From Gammaproteobacteria bacterium (ex Lamellibrachia satsuma) (GTDB lineage Bacteria > Pseudomonadota > Gammaproteobacteria > Chromatiales > Chromatiaceae), in assembly GCA_019623805.1 (NCBI GenBank), contig CP053680.1, positions 1,426,001 through 1,490,000 of the forward strand: a stretch of DNA of 64,000 nucleotides, written 5' to 3'. The stretch's first letter is position 1, and each line of letters starts with the position of its first letter. The position numbers and the translations under genes were made by a program. The notes below the pieces were generated by a model. That model worked only from the letters and a program-made list of their open reading frames with translations. It did no database searches and was not told the origin of the DNA. Positions 8,744-19,086 of this stretch are shown in pieces.

Positions 8744-9304
8744 TCAAGACGCTTTGCTCTGCAGGATAGAGCGAACAGTTTCTGTTGCATTTTCCAATTG
8801 TCGCACGCGTTTCCACAACATGTTTGGGGCATTTTCATAAATAGTGATTAGTTTGCCTGCGACCACCCAAACCAACTCACGCCGCTTCTTAAACCGACCT
8901 ACCATGTCAGCTTCCCATTCCCGGTTAAGTGCTTCGATATCCCGGTACGGAAATTCGATAAAGAACGTTTTCCACCGTTTGGATTTGAGGGGATTTCCAG
9001 GCGCCCGCCTACACCACCAGTCTGGATGAACCGATAGCGTCTCATCAAACAGGGCCTCAACTATTGGAGTCTGATTCATGACCCTTTCAACAGAGCGACT
9101 TGCCTTCTGTATATCATCGGAGAAATACATCGTTTCGGTTTCTTCGATAAACTCCCGAATAGCGGTCTCCCGGTAGTCTTCATCCACACCCAGGCCACCC
9201 CCGAAATCAATAAGATAGCCTGTCTTTCTGCCGGTAAAGGTAGTTTGGAACAAAAAGTAGACTTTGCAGTCGCTTACAGCAAAGGGGATTACGCCGGCGC
9301 CCAT
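8744..9304 (-). CDS. Nudix hydrolase-like protein
   Basis: A 186-residue protein from an ATG with GGAGG upstream; a GTG five codons earlier would lie inside that ribosome site. The Nudix box is recognisable as GGLGVD-E-DYRETAIREFIEET: the REFxEE core that binds metal is intact, but the Gly that normally follows EEx is replaced by Glu. The N-terminal AGVIPFAV and PhexPhe strands fit the Nudix fold; the C-terminal 90 residues (WEADMVGRFKKR...) are not a family I recognise. Substrate is unknown. Flanking gaps (8509-8743, 9305-9511) hold no other gene. Confidence 0.7.
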   Translation of the reverse strand: MGAGVIPFAVSDCKVYFLFQTTFTGRKTGYLIDFGGGLGVDEDYRETAIREFIEETETMYFSDDIQKASRSVERVMNQTPIVEALFDETLSVHPDWWCRRAPGNPLKSKRWKTFFIEFPYRDIEALNREWEADMVGRFKKRRELVWVVAGKLITIYENAPNMLWKRVRQLENATETVRSILQSKAS

Positions 9305-9511
9305 ATCCTGTTCCTCCACGCTATTTCCAATACTGAGTTTTTATTCTAGGTTAATCTTTGTCATATGGAAGAAAAGACGAGGTCAGGCTGCGCTAGGAAA
9401 AGAAAATGAAGCGGTGGGGCGAATATCATTCGTAAATGAACGGCATCAAGAGATGGATCCCGCAGATTTCTCTATACTCGGGGTAGATCTTCTCCGGACT
9501 CCATTTTTGCC

Positions 9512-10165
9512 ATGATCGGACCAACGGCCACCGCCACTTCCTTGAACCCTACATTGACGCCGACGATACGGCGCCAACTGGGGGAAAATGAAACATCTGC
9601 CGAAGGGAGACAACAGGCTTCGGACTTCCCCACCCGATCCTCCCGGAGTGACGAAAAAACCGCTTCCACCAATGAGCCAAAGCCGACACAGACCACCGAT
9701 GAACTAGGCACAACTGAACTACGCTTGGTGCAGGAGCTGAAAAGCCGGGATCAGGCCGTCAGAGCCCATGAACTCGCGCACCTATCTGCCGCAGGGCAAT
9801 ACGCTCGTGGTGGCGCCCAGTTCGACTACAAGGTCGGCCCGGACGGCAACCGTTACGCCGTCGGCGGCGAGGTGAGTATCGACTCCTCCAGGGAGAGCGA
9901 CCCGAAACGGACACTTGAGAAAGCGGAGACTATACGCCAGGCGGCACTGGCCCCCGCCGATCCTTCCAGCCAGGATCGCCGCGTGGCCATGCAGGCAACC
10001 GCAATGGCGGCCCAGGCACGGGTGGAGATTGCAAGGGAGCAGTCACAGGGAGAGGGAGAAGCAGGCAATCAACAGCCGTCTTCAACTGCCAGAGGCATCG
10101 ACCGGCTGATAACGGTACAGTCCGCCGACCAACCAGACCCTGTGTTGATCGACATGAGTGTCTGA
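9512..10165 (+). CDS. Putative metalloprotease, SprA-related family (HELAH)
   Basis: A 217-residue protein with a low-complexity Thr/Ser/Glu-rich N-terminal 70 residues and then a conserved core: RDQAVRAHELAHLSAAG contains the zinc-binding HExxH motif (HELAH), followed by YKVGPDGNRYAVGGEV and a region of regularly spaced Ala, Arg and Gln. This order is characteristic of the family annotated as CJM1_0395/SprA-related putative metalloprotease. There is no signal peptide. The biological substrate is not known to me. The protein ends LIDMSV; no operon partner is evident. Confidence 0.75.
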   Translation: MIGPTATATSLNPTLTPTIRRQLGENETSAEGRQQASDFPTRSSRSDEKTASTNEPKPTQTTDELGTTELRLVQELKSRDQAVRAHELAHLSAAGQYARGGAQFDYKVGPDGNRYAVGGEVSIDSSRESDPKRTLEKAETIRQAALAPADPSSQDRRVAMQATAMAAQARVEIAREQSQGEGEAGNQQPSSTARGIDRLITVQSADQPDPVLIDMSV

Positions 10166-10330
10166 GATTCATAAAGGGTCATGCACCATCGGGGCTGCCT
10201 TCCCTTTCAGTGCGGCGGGACTATACTCACAATGTGGAAGTGAGACGGCATCGACAGTGAGCAATGATCTGCCTCCAGATCACTGCACCCAGCCTTTGAC
10301 TACCGAAACACCAAGATTGGCAGGCAGCCA

Positions 10331-11041
10331 ATGACCGAAGAGAGCGCAAAACAGTGGCTTCGTCAGACCATGCTCAACAATGTTGAGAGCTACTCTTTGA
10401 GCAACTATGCCGGTCCCACCGCCCCCAGAGACCTGGCGCCGTTTCTCCGCGCCGCCGCCAGCGGGCTCATCGGTACCGTGAACGGAGGCAGCAAACACGC
10501 GCTCTCACCGATGTACAGCTTCATGGATGCCCAGCCGTCATACTCGGCGGGTCAGTCAAAGACCCTCTATACCTACAAGGTGGGCGCCTTCTTCTGTCGC
10601 CTGTTTCGCCGAATCAGCAGCAAGCTCAACCACAAGCTCACCATGTATGACCTCTGGCACGGACATTTCGTAAACACGGATACCCACGGAATGGTCATCA
10701 TCTTCCACGCAAAGGAGCAGCCCAGCAACTTCCAGACCGATGGCGTGGACAATACCAAGAGTCCATTCGCCACCACTGATGCCTGTTTCAACGGACGCAA
10801 CGTACTCTGGCTCTCGGGCAGTAATCGTTTCTATGCTCTGGACACGGGAGATGGATCGGACATCTACAATCACTACCTACTCGACTCGGTCTCCACCTAC
10901 GACAAAGACATCGCTCCCCTCTTCATAAAGACCCGAACTGTCTGGGAGTACCACCTCGGCACTCAACGAGGCCTCGTCTATTACAAGATCCACACCTCGA
11001 AACTGAAGTGGAAAAGCACTCATGTGGTGATAGCACCGTAG
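10331..11041 (+). CDS. Hypothetical protein (236 aa), family not recognised
   Basis: A good ATG with CAGG 8 bases upstream and codon use like its neighbours suggest a real gene. There is no signal peptide and no obvious membrane helix. The middle is rich in aromatic and His residues (YDLWHGHFVNTDTHG), and the C-terminal half reads like a mixed beta protein (VLWLSGSNRFYALDTGDG; FIKTRTVWEYHLGTQRGL). I do not recognise the family and give no function. It sits alone between the HELAH protein and the convergent rimI, and could be an accessory gene. Confidence 0.6.
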   Translation: MTEESAKQWLRQTMLNNVESYSLSNYAGPTAPRDLAPFLRAAASGLIGTVNGGSKHALSPMYSFMDAQPSYSAGQSKTLYTYKVGAFFCRLFRRISSKLNHKLTMYDLWHGHFVNTDTHGMVIIFHAKEQPSNFQTDGVDNTKSPFATTDACFNGRNVLWLSGSNRFYALDTGDGSDIYNHYLLDSVSTYDKDIAPLFIKTRTVWEYHLGTQRGLVYYKIHTSKLKWKSTHVVIAP

Positions 11042-11072
11042 ACCACACACCATAGGGTCTTGATACCCCACC

Positions 11073-11537
11073 TCAAAGCGGCAACGCCATCACCATCGCA
11101 TCTTCCCGCCCCTTTGCGGCAGGATAGTAGCCGCGACGCAAACCCACCTCGCAAAAACCGATACGTTCATAGAGTTTCAGTGCGTTTCGATTACTGATTC
11201 GCACTTCGAGAAAGGCAGTGTCGGCCCCACGCTGCTTGGCCAGCTTCAACAGCCGGTCGGCAATCTTTCGTCCAAACCCCAAACCATGATGTTCGGGATG
11301 GACACAGATATTGAGCAGATGACACTCATCCAGTACAACCGACATGACACCGTAGCCGATAATCTTCTGATCGAGACTGAGCGCCCAACAGGAGTAACCT
11401 GATCTCAGGCAGTCCCTGAAGATACCCATGCTCCAGGGATACTCGTAGACCAGCTCCTCGAGTGCCAATACCTCATCGAGATCCGACTGGGCCATGGGAC
11501 GGATGTTGAGCAACGGTTCATCAAGTTGCGCGCTCAC
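11073..11537 (-). CDS. rimI: Ribosomal protein S18 alanine N-acetyltransferase
   Basis: A 154-residue GNAT protein. The acetyl-CoA loop is read in ICVHPEHHGLGFGRKIADRLL, followed by FLEVRISNRNALKLYERIGF and the RimI-type C-terminal YYPAAKGREDAMVMALPL. The protein acetylates the N-terminal alanine of ribosomal protein S18. The GTG start overlaps the stop codon of the upstream uracil-DNA glycosylase gene (GTGA), so the two are coupled; this pairing is common in gammaproteobacteria. Confidence 0.92.
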   Translation of the reverse strand: MSAQLDEPLLNIRPMAQSDLDEVLALEELVYEYPWSMGIFRDCLRSGYSCWALSLDQKIIGYGVMSVVLDECHLLNICVHPEHHGLGFGRKIADRLLKLAKQRGADTAFLEVRISNRNALKLYERIGFCEVGLRRGYYPAAKGREDAMVMALPL

Positions 11538-12283
11538 TGTTCGCGCAGCAGGGATAGAGCCAATTGCAGATCCTGCCAGGATTTTGCCTTCTGCTCAGGC
11601 GAACGCAGCAGGTAGGCGGGGTGATAGGTCACGACCAGCGGAGTGGCAGACTCACCAAAATTGTGGATCCGGCCCCGCAAACGACCGACAGGAATATCGG
11701 TCTTAAGCAGATTATGGGCGGAGATACGTCCCACGGAGAGGATCACCTTGGGTTGGATGAGGGCGATCTGCTGCCGCAGAAAAGGCTCGCACTGCAACGC
11801 CTCATCCTGTTTGGGATCACGGTTGTTGGGCGGGCGGCACTTGAGGATATTGGCGATGAACACCTCTTCCCGCCGAAACCCCATCGCCAGCAGCATCGCA
11901 TTCAACAACTGCCCGGCCGGACCGACGAAGGGTTCACCCTGCCGATCCTCATCCGCACCGGGTGCCTCCCCGATGATCAGCAGATCAGCCTGGGTATTGC
12001 CGACACCAAATACGGTCTGGGTGCACCCGGCCCGCAGACTACAGGCGGAACAAGCGCTTACACGCGCCCGTAGATCGCGCCACTGATCCACTGCGGACTC
12101 AGCCATCGGCACTGTTGCAGCTGTTTCCACAGCGGTACTCTCATCGGCAGTCCGTTCAGGGACCGGCAGAGACTCTGCCTCAGGCACTATCGTCTCCGGG
12201 GCAACCGCAGCCGGAGGATCACGGCGCTGCCATGCCGTGATCCCCATCGCTGTCAGATAGGCTTTGCGCCGGGCCTCTTCCAT
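11534..12283 (-). CDS. Uracil-DNA glycosylase, family 4 (iron-sulfur type)
   Basis: A 249-residue protein. An Ala/Pro-rich linker (about 20-70) precedes a family-4 UDG domain. Cysteines for the [4Fe-4S] cluster are visible in [16 protein letters not shown] and [13 protein letters not shown]. The catalytic loop is [17 protein letters not shown] and the second DNA-binding motif is HPAYLLRSP. The enzyme excises uracil from DNA. It lies 12 bases downstream of leuA and overlaps rimI. Confidence 0.92.
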   Translation of the reverse strand: MEEARRKAYLTAMGITAWQRRDPPAAVAPETIVPEAESLPVPERTADESTAVETAATVPMAESAVDQWRDLRARVSACSACSLRAGCTQTVFGVGNTQADLLIIGEAPGADEDRQGEPFVGPAGQLLNAMLLAMGFRREEVFIANILKCRPPNNRDPKQDEALQCEPFLRQQIALIQPKVILSVGRISAHNLLKTDIPVGRLRGRIHNFGESATPLVVTYHPAYLLRSPEQKAKSWQDLQLALSLLREQ

Positions 12284-12295
12284 GGATCCCGACTG

Positions 12296-13846
<1,551 letters not shown>

Positions 13847-13955
13847 AGTTCTGCTCCAACCACGATCGCCGGATAGAGGCTGAATCGGGATTTGAATCTA
13901 ATCTGTTTGGAATGCTCTGCTGTTGCGTGTTATTTCGGCCCCCGCCGGGGCGCTC

Positions 13956-14033
13956 TCATGTATGCCCCTCAGGGCAGCAGTCGCAGCAGCAGGCTAAAAA
14001 GGAAACCAGGCAGGCGCGCGTCACCCGCCCCAT
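13956..14033 (-). other. Possible leader mini-ORF upstream of leuA (25 aa, Cys-rich)
   Basis: In the gap between pssA and leuA an ATG opens a 25-codon frame containing CLVSFLACCCDCC. It is followed directly by a GC-rich hairpin (gcgccccggcgggggc) without a U tract. The placement is that of an attenuation leader, but a leucine leader should be rich in leucine codons (there are two here), and no Shine-Dalgarno is visible. I treat it as an unproven candidate; the rest of the gap shows nothing else. Confidence 0.2.
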
Positions 14034-14160
14034 GAAGGGATGCGGTAATCTGCTGTTTGCGCGCGAAAGAGATCATCTATCAGTTTCCGATGAGGGTAAG
14101 TCGAATATAGCGCATGCTTTGGGGTATGCCAAGCCATGAAATTCGACCCTGCAGGTTTTT

Positions 14161-14931
14161 CTACTTCTCATCCGACAGGTTGGATCGTTCCGCCCGCCTG
14201 CTTCGCAGTTGGGTCAGTGTCAACACGGGGCCGGAGACAGCATAGATCAGGAACAGCGCAAAAAGCACGGAAGGCGGATGGGTAAGCACTATGGCAAAAC
14301 TCAGGGTCACCGCGACGATCACAATGAAAGGAACCTTGCCGTGAAAATCGATCTCTTTGAAGCTGTTGTAGCGGAAGTTACTGACCATCAGCAGACCGGT
14401 CAACAGGGTCAATACCGCCGCAGTCCAGCTCAGACTTTCCCCGCTCATCCCATAATCCACGCCGAGCCAGACCGCGCCTGCGATAATCGCGGCAGCAGAA
14501 GGACTGGGCAGCCCTTGAAAATAGCGCTTGTCGGCAACACCTATCTGGGTATTGAAGCGCGCCAGGCGCAACGCAGTACTGGCGGTATAGACAAAAGCGG
14601 CAATCCAGCCAAATTTACCCAGGCCCGTGAGCGCCCAAAGATACATCACCAGTGCCGGCGCAAGCCCAAAGGCCACCATATCCGCCAAGCTGTCATATTC
14701 AGCGCCAAACTCTGTCTGGGTATTGGTCAGGCGTGCCACACGACCATCGAGACCATCCATCAGCATTGCCACAAAGATCGCCACTGCAGCTTGCTCAAAA
14801 CGATTGTTCATAGCAGCGAGAATGGCGTAAAAACCGGAAAACAGTGTCGCCGTGGTAAACAGGTTCGGCAGCAGATAGATACCACGCCTGCGTTTTTTGC
14901 CTTTTTCCGGAGATGATTCCATGGTTCTCAC
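14161..14931 (-). CDS. pssA: CDP-diacylglycerol-serine O-phosphatidyltransferase
   Basis: A 256-residue integral membrane protein with about eight hydrophobic segments. The CDP-alcohol phosphotransferase signature DGxxAR...G...D is seen as MDGLDGRVARLTNTQTEFGAEYDSLADM (key residues Asp, Asp, Gly, Asp, Asp). A basic N terminus (KGKKRRRGIYLLPNLFTT) precedes it. The enzyme makes phosphatidylserine, the precursor of phosphatidylethanolamine, at the inner membrane. A GTG start is used here; an ATG three codons later is also possible. Its position just before leuA is a frequent gammaproteobacterial order. Confidence 0.93.
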   Translation of the reverse strand: MRTMESSPEKGKKRRRGIYLLPNLFTTATLFSGFYAILAAMNNRFEQAAVAIFVAMLMDGLDGRVARLTNTQTEFGAEYDSLADMVAFGLAPALVMYLWALTGLGKFGWIAAFVYTASTALRLARFNTQIGVADKRYFQGLPSPSAAAIIAGAVWLGVDYGMSGESLSWTAAVLTLLTGLLMVSNFRYNSFKEIDFHGKVPFIVIVAVTLSFAIVLTHPPSVLFALFLIYAVSGPVLTLTQLRSRRAERSNLSDEK

Positions 14932-14975
14932 AATCTCTTGGGGAGTCAGGACTCAGTATAAGTTGAACAGGAGGA

Positions 14976-16301
14976 TCACAACACCCCTGTCGCCTTTACA
15001 TCCAGGTAGGTATTGACCAGTTCCACCGGGAGTTTGCCGGGCACGGTGTCGAGCAACAGCGCCCCTTGATGACGTAGACTATCATGGGTCAGGGAGCGGT
15101 TTGCGAGATAGTCAACCACCGATTGGAAAACCAGCGCACTCTCAAAACCCTGTACCGGCTGTGACAAAGTCTCATCCAGCGAAGTCTCCCGCAGATCAGC
15201 CACCACAACCAGATGTCGCCTTGTGAGCAAGGCCAAGGCACGGGAGAGTTCGGCACGATCATCATCGCGGCTGTTGGTAATCAGAATTACCAACGCCCGC
15301 CGGCGCTGCAGGGAAGTCAGTTCACGGGCAGCCGCCATGTAATCCGCCGCATCCAGGGTCGAGTCGAGATCATAGGTGCGATCCAATAAACGACGGATCA
15401 GATCCCCCCCCTTGGCCGGTGGCTGCCACCGCTTCTCCCCGCCGAAGGCGAGAAAGCCCACCGCATCCCCCTGTCTTGCCGCGACATAAGCGAGCAGCAA
15501 CATGGCATTCAGCGCATGATCGAGATGGGCACCGCCTCCATCCATATGACGCATATGGCGTCCGCAATCCAGCAAAAAGACAAGCTGTTGGTCCCTTTCG
15601 TCCTGATACTCCTTAGAGATCAGGCGGCGGTAGCGGGAACTCGCCTTCCAGTCGATCTGCCGCATAGTGTCGCCGGCGCGATACTCCCGCAGTTGATGAA
15701 AATCGCTCCCCTCTCCCCGTCGCCGTCGATGACGCACTCCCAGCTGGCTCAACTTGTTATCGGTGGCAAGCAGGGCGAAATGGGCAATCTCGCGGAAGTT
15801 GGGAAAGACCCGCACAGTCTCCTGCAGCGGCAGATGTATCTTGCGGCGCCAGAGGCGCAGTGGTGAATGAAGAACAATATCACTGCCGTTGAAGTGACCA
15901 TCTCCCCGTCGCTCAGGGAGGATCCGATAAGCCAGTGTCGCCGAGCGGCCTGCCGGAAGCTTAAATTCACGGGGCTGCCCTTCCACCCCATAATCAGGGG
16001 GATGAAAATCATGTACCACCAGGCTGAGACCATGACCACTGCGATTCTCCAGCTGCAGTTCCACCGGTGACCATACCCCCACCGGGATACTGCCACGCAC
16101 CAGGCGGGTCAACATTGGTGGAACGATACGCCGCACCTGAAAAAAATCGAGCATCATCGTAGCAACCAATAGTGCTGCTGCGCCCTTCCAAACCAACCCG
16201 AGAGTCGGCAGAAAAGCGGTGAGCAGCGCAAGAATCAGCAAGGCCAGAACAAGATAGAGTGAGTTACGATCCGGGGTCGTGGAAAATAGGGGACGCACCA
16301 C
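14976..16301 (-). CDS. DUF58 domain protein (MoxR-associated)
   Basis: About 441 residues. Two N-terminal membrane helices (17-50) precede a beta-rich region and the DUF58 core, with REYRAGDTMRQIDWKASSR. A von Willebrand A-like fold follows with a metal site beginning LVFLLDCG. DUF58 proteins work with MoxR AAA+ ATPases, yet here the nearest moxR is 13 kb away, beyond a cytochrome block. The GTG start (GAGG 5 bases upstream) and the first seven codons (MVRPLFS) lie inside the terminal inverted repeat of a decayed transposon, so the original N terminus may have been replaced when that element arrived. Confidence 0.85.
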   Translation of the reverse strand: MVRPLFSTTPDRNSLYLVLALLILALLTAFLPTLGLVWKGAAALLVATMMLDFFQVRRIVPPMLTRLVRGSIPVGVWSPVELQLENRSGHGLSLVVHDFHPPDYGVEGQPREFKLPAGRSATLAYRILPERRGDGHFNGSDIVLHSPLRLWRRKIHLPLQETVRVFPNFREIAHFALLATDNKLSQLGVRHRRRRGEGSDFHQLREYRAGDTMRQIDWKASSRYRRLISKEYQDERDQQLVFLLDCGRHMRHMDGGGAHLDHALNAMLLLAYVAARQGDAVGFLAFGGEKRWQPPAKGGDLIRRLLDRTYDLDSTLDAADYMAAARELTSLQRRRALVILITNSRDDDRAELSRALALLTRRHLVVVADLRETSLDETLSQPVQGFESALVFQSVVDYLANRSLTHDSLRHQGALLLDTVPGKLPVELVNTYLDVKATGVL

Positions 16302-16694
16302 GTTTTCCTCATATCGGTTGTGTTTGGTAAAGTAAAATACTATATATGAAAAAATTGGTCACGGAGGACCATCATCATGCCAAGACGACCTCGCATAACA
16401 CTACCCGGCGTACCCCATCATGTCTTTCACAAAGTGGCAATAATCGCCAGCCATGTTTCTTCGCAGAAGATGATTACCGACTTTACCTTGCTAATGATTA
16501 CGGAAATATGCCGGGAAAACGGACTGCATGGTTGATGAAATCCGAAAAGCGACAAATGGGAATTATGCGTTAGGGAACGAGTGTTTTAAGAATGGCGCAG
16601 AAAATATGCCGGCAAGATGTGTGGTTCCGGGTAAGCCGGGGAGACTGCGGAAAAACCGAGATAGTTGACTAAAAACGTGGTGAGTCCCCTATTT
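16284..16694. mobile_element. Decayed REP-associated transposon flanked by inverted repeats
   Basis: The left end (16284-16306, aaataggggacgcaccacg...) and right end (16672-16694) are inverted copies over 23 bases with one mismatch. Between them lies a wrecked tyrosine transposase. Ends of the type ataggggac...accacg next to RAYT (TnpA-REP) genes are, to my memory, common in gammaproteobacteria. The left end overlaps the start of the DUF58 gene and marks one edge of the cytochrome block. Confidence 0.7.
16378..16668 (+). pseudogene. REP-associated tyrosine transposase (RAYT), broken
   Basis: Three frames must be joined to recover the family. MPRRPRITLPGVPHHV gives the typical N terminus. A shift to the next frame gives QSGNNRQPCFFAEDDYRLYL. 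After a large internal deletion, IRKATNGNYALGNECFKNG and PGKPGRLRKN restore the family's C terminus. The conserved HUH histidines and catalytic Tyr are missing or displaced, so it cannot be active. The family (IS200/IS605-like Y1 transposases) mobilises REP elements, present here at 55-145 and 790-871. Confidence 0.75.
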
Positions 16695-16719
16695 CAGCGT
16701 TTCCGCGTATTTCATTTCC

Positions 16720-17472
16720 CTATCGAGATGCCAGTTTCGAGCAGAAGGAAACATAATAGACACCCATAGTGCTGAGTCCCTCAATTCCCATCGCACAATA
16801 ATGAGGTCTTGCCTCCTTGCTATAGGGGTCTATTCCCTGTCTTTCGAGCTGTGCGGCCACATCATCCAATGAAATCTCTCCACTCTCGCTGACAGTTTCG
16901 CTTTCTTCCACTGGGTCGACAAATGTCTGTGGCTGACTTTTGAGAGGAGGATCGGTTCTAAAATCATATAGTTGATGTGCATATTGCAGTGTGGATTGAA
17001 GTTCTGCAAGGCTTGCATCGAGAAGTGGACTTTCACTGTCCTGCATTCTGTCCACATCATTTTCCAATATGCTGATTGCCTCTTTCTGAACCAAGGGTTT
17101 GATTGATGGATCCAGAACATCTATGCGTTTTGCCAGGCTGAGCAGGAGATCGGGTGAAAGTGATTCGTAGTAGTCAGGATTCGATTCGAGTATCACGGCT
17201 TGACCGGCCAGTAATTCGGCCTCATCCAGCAAACGCTTTGTATCATACGCTTGAATTGTTTGCCCCCACTGAGTGGTCACTGAATGGGTATAATTATTTG
17301 CTGTTGCAAGAACATAAGATTCTGCCGCAGCAACAGGAGTCACCACAAACAGGCTAACTGCAAAAGGTACAATTTTGCACCTGTTGAGTATGAGGTCCAC
17401 ATATTTCAGTAGTGCAGCGTTTCTGGCACTCTTCCTGACTGGCATTGCGAAGATGTTGTGTAAGACTTTCAT
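16720..17472 (-). CDS. Hypothetical secreted protein (250 aa)
   Basis: The N-terminal 50 residues contain a hydrophobic stretch (KIVPFAVSLFVVTPVAAAES) that looks like a late signal peptide cut after VAAA. The mature part is mostly helical and acidic (about 60-190), with a Cys pair in the C-terminal tail (HYCAMGIEG...SFCSKLASR) that may form a disulfide. I do not recognise the family. It is the first gene inside the block that separates DUF58 from moxR, transcribed toward the transposase remnant. Confidence 0.5.
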   Translation of the reverse strand: MKVLHNIFAMPVRKSARNAALLKYVDLILNRCKIVPFAVSLFVVTPVAAAESYVLATANNYTHSVTTQWGQTIQAYDTKRLLDEAELLAGQAVILESNPDYYESLSPDLLLSLAKRIDVLDPSIKPLVQKEAISILENDVDRMQDSESPLLDASLAELQSTLQYAHQLYDFRTDPPLKSQPQTFVDPVEESETVSESGEISLDDVAAQLERQGIDPYSKEARPHYCAMGIEGLSTMGVYYVSFCSKLASR

Positions 17473-17838
17473 TGCTGCACCTGCTGATTATATTTCCGTT
17501 ACCCAGAATATCGGTGCCGTAACAGGACATCTTCAGTCGCCAGTTCACACTTCTCCCGGCATTGGCGCACACATTTTTTTTGCCTCCCGAAGAAATGAGA
17601 GTAAGTTCATGATTTTTCCCAAAAATGGGTAAAAAAATAGACTTATGCCATCGCTTTCCAGGAAATAAAACCTTGCATCCAGGGAAAAAGATTCATTTTT
17701 CCATGCCTTGATTGAGTTTCTATTGATCGATTTCAAAGCACGAAGGGAAGGTACTTCTGATCTTTGGGAAGATATAGACTGGGGAAGGGATGCCGGGGAG
17801 GAAGTAAGTTCAGTCTATCTTCATGGACGCTTGGGAGG
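17473..17838. other. Non-coding stretch upstream of the hypothetical secreted gene
   Basis: About 370 AT-rich bases with no convincing gene. Short frames here lack ribosome sites and family features. It should hold the promoter of the gene at 16720-17472; I see no clear -35/-10 pair. It ends at the dispersed repeat that starts near 17839. Confidence 0.4.
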
Positions 17839-17999
17839 CTCTGATTAATTGCGTCATTGTCATCTCGACCGTAGGGAGAGATCTCAAACTACAAAGTGCT
17901 TAGCAGGTTTCGAGGTATGTGATTTCTCACTACGTTCGAGTAGTGCTACACGGATGTAGCATTTACGAACCTAAGGATGGAAATGACAATTAATCAGAG
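17839..17999. repeat. Dispersed 160-bp element, copy 1 (long form)
   Basis: The ends are inverted repeats (ctctgattaattg at the left, caattaatcagag at the right). The inside carries the recognisable sequence tcgaccgtagggagagatct followed by gatttctcactacgttcga, also present at 51.9 and 61.3 kb. Compared with the 51.9 kb copy this one has 41 extra bases (gtagtgctacacggatgtag onward) between cgttcga and aatgaca. The core resembles a family of dispersed inverted repeats seen across many bacterial genomes. Confidence 0.75.
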
Positions 18000-18065
18000 A
18001 TTCCTTAGATCTTGTTCGGTCACACGCCCTGGCGGGCTAAAGCCCAATTGTCACCACATTCAAAA

Positions 18066-18788
18066 TCAGGGGGCCACTTTACTTTGCGAAAACGTTGTGT
18101 TCTCGAGCATGACCTTGTACGTGTAGCCCGAACCGATATCGATGTCATTCCTTAGCACACCGCTGGCAACTACCAGATCGCCTGGTGAAACCAACTCCGA
18201 AGAGGTTGTAATCAACTTGTTGTTCGGTTTTGTACCGGTACCATCCTGCAGGGTAATCCAATTCTTGCCCATGATGTTCTGATTAACCTTAATGACTCTT
18301 GCGCGCAGGCTTACAGACTGATCTTTCAGCTGGACAGACCTTTCAAGGATATCGGCAATCGTCTTGCCGTCAGCCAGCGGGGGGATCTCCCCCGGCGCGG
18401 GCGCCTGAACTGAAACGGATTTTTTCAGCACCATCTTTTCGCTTCCATGGCCCTCCGCTTCTTTTGCTGCACGGTGAATGTTGTCGACATCCTGGCCCAC
18501 TCGGTGGGCCATCTGCACAAAGAAGATCGACTCAAACGTCCTGTCCAGGGTTCTGCTATGAAAATTTCTCATCTCTGCACCGCCACTGAACTTGACCTTG
18601 TCTCCCACAGCCACCGGCAAGCGGCTGGCTGCGATCCATATACCCGGTTCTTCGAGCCGCAAGTAAGTGTAGTTCCCCACGTCAATGATTTCGGCCACGG
18701 TACCTGTTCCCGAGCCTGCTGTTTCCGCTGCATTTATTGTTGAATGCATCAGGACACAAATCATTAAAATCGATAGTATGAATTTCAT
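18066..18788 (-). CDS. Periplasmic OB-fold (nucleic-acid-binding-like) protein
   Basis: The start is the ATG preceded by GAGG, giving 240 residues with a clean signal peptide (MKFILSILMICVLMHSTINAAE). Two OB-fold-like segments follow: GTVAEIIDVGNYTYLRLE with WIAASRLPVAVGDKVKFSG (about 30-75), and VSLRARVIKVNQNIMGKNWITLQDGTG (about 160-190). Proteins of this type are often annotated as DNA-binding, but secretion argues against that. I recall them next to multiheme cytochrome genes in metal-reducing bacteria. It is divergent from the NHL-lipoprotein/cytochrome operon and shares a 300-base promoter gap with it; no clear promoter motif is visible there. Confidence 0.7.
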   Translation of the reverse strand: MKFILSILMICVLMHSTINAAETAGSGTGTVAEIIDVGNYTYLRLEEPGIWIAASRLPVAVGDKVKFSGGAEMRNFHSRTLDRTFESIFFVQMAHRVGQDVDNIHRAAKEAEGHGSEKMVLKKSVSVQAPAPGEIPPLADGKTIADILERSVQLKDQSVSLRARVIKVNQNIMGKNWITLQDGTGTKPNNKLITTSSELVSPGDLVVASGVLRNDIDIGSGYTYKVMLENTTFSQSKVAP

Positions 18789-19086
18789 GAGAAAGCCTCT
18801 TGGTTCCTGCGTTAAAGGGAAAGTCGCGGCATGGCCGCTTGACAAATTTGGACGTGATCTATTCTGACTGACAGGCAAGCAACCTCGTCGCACCAGCCTA
18901 TGGAGATTCACCCGCATCCAGAAATACTTATTCTTCTCACTGAAATATACCATCTATCCGGTAAGCAGGATAAATCCTACCCTAGGCACCGGATTTATAC
19001 GTGCTAGGCTAACATACATTTAAACGTACTTGATAAGTATTCCAATACATAAGTACCGGGTGATGCCCTACCTTTGGAGTAGAAAA

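Noticed and set aside
13870..13900. TTCAAATC resembling a tRNA T-loop on the minus strand
   Set aside because: The flanking bases cannot form the 5-bp T stem and no acceptor or anticodon arm is found. No tRNA or rRNA gene was recognised anywhere in the window.
18036..18047. gggctaaagccc palindrome downstream of the OB-fold gene as a terminator
   Set aside because: The stem is short and no U run follows on either strand.
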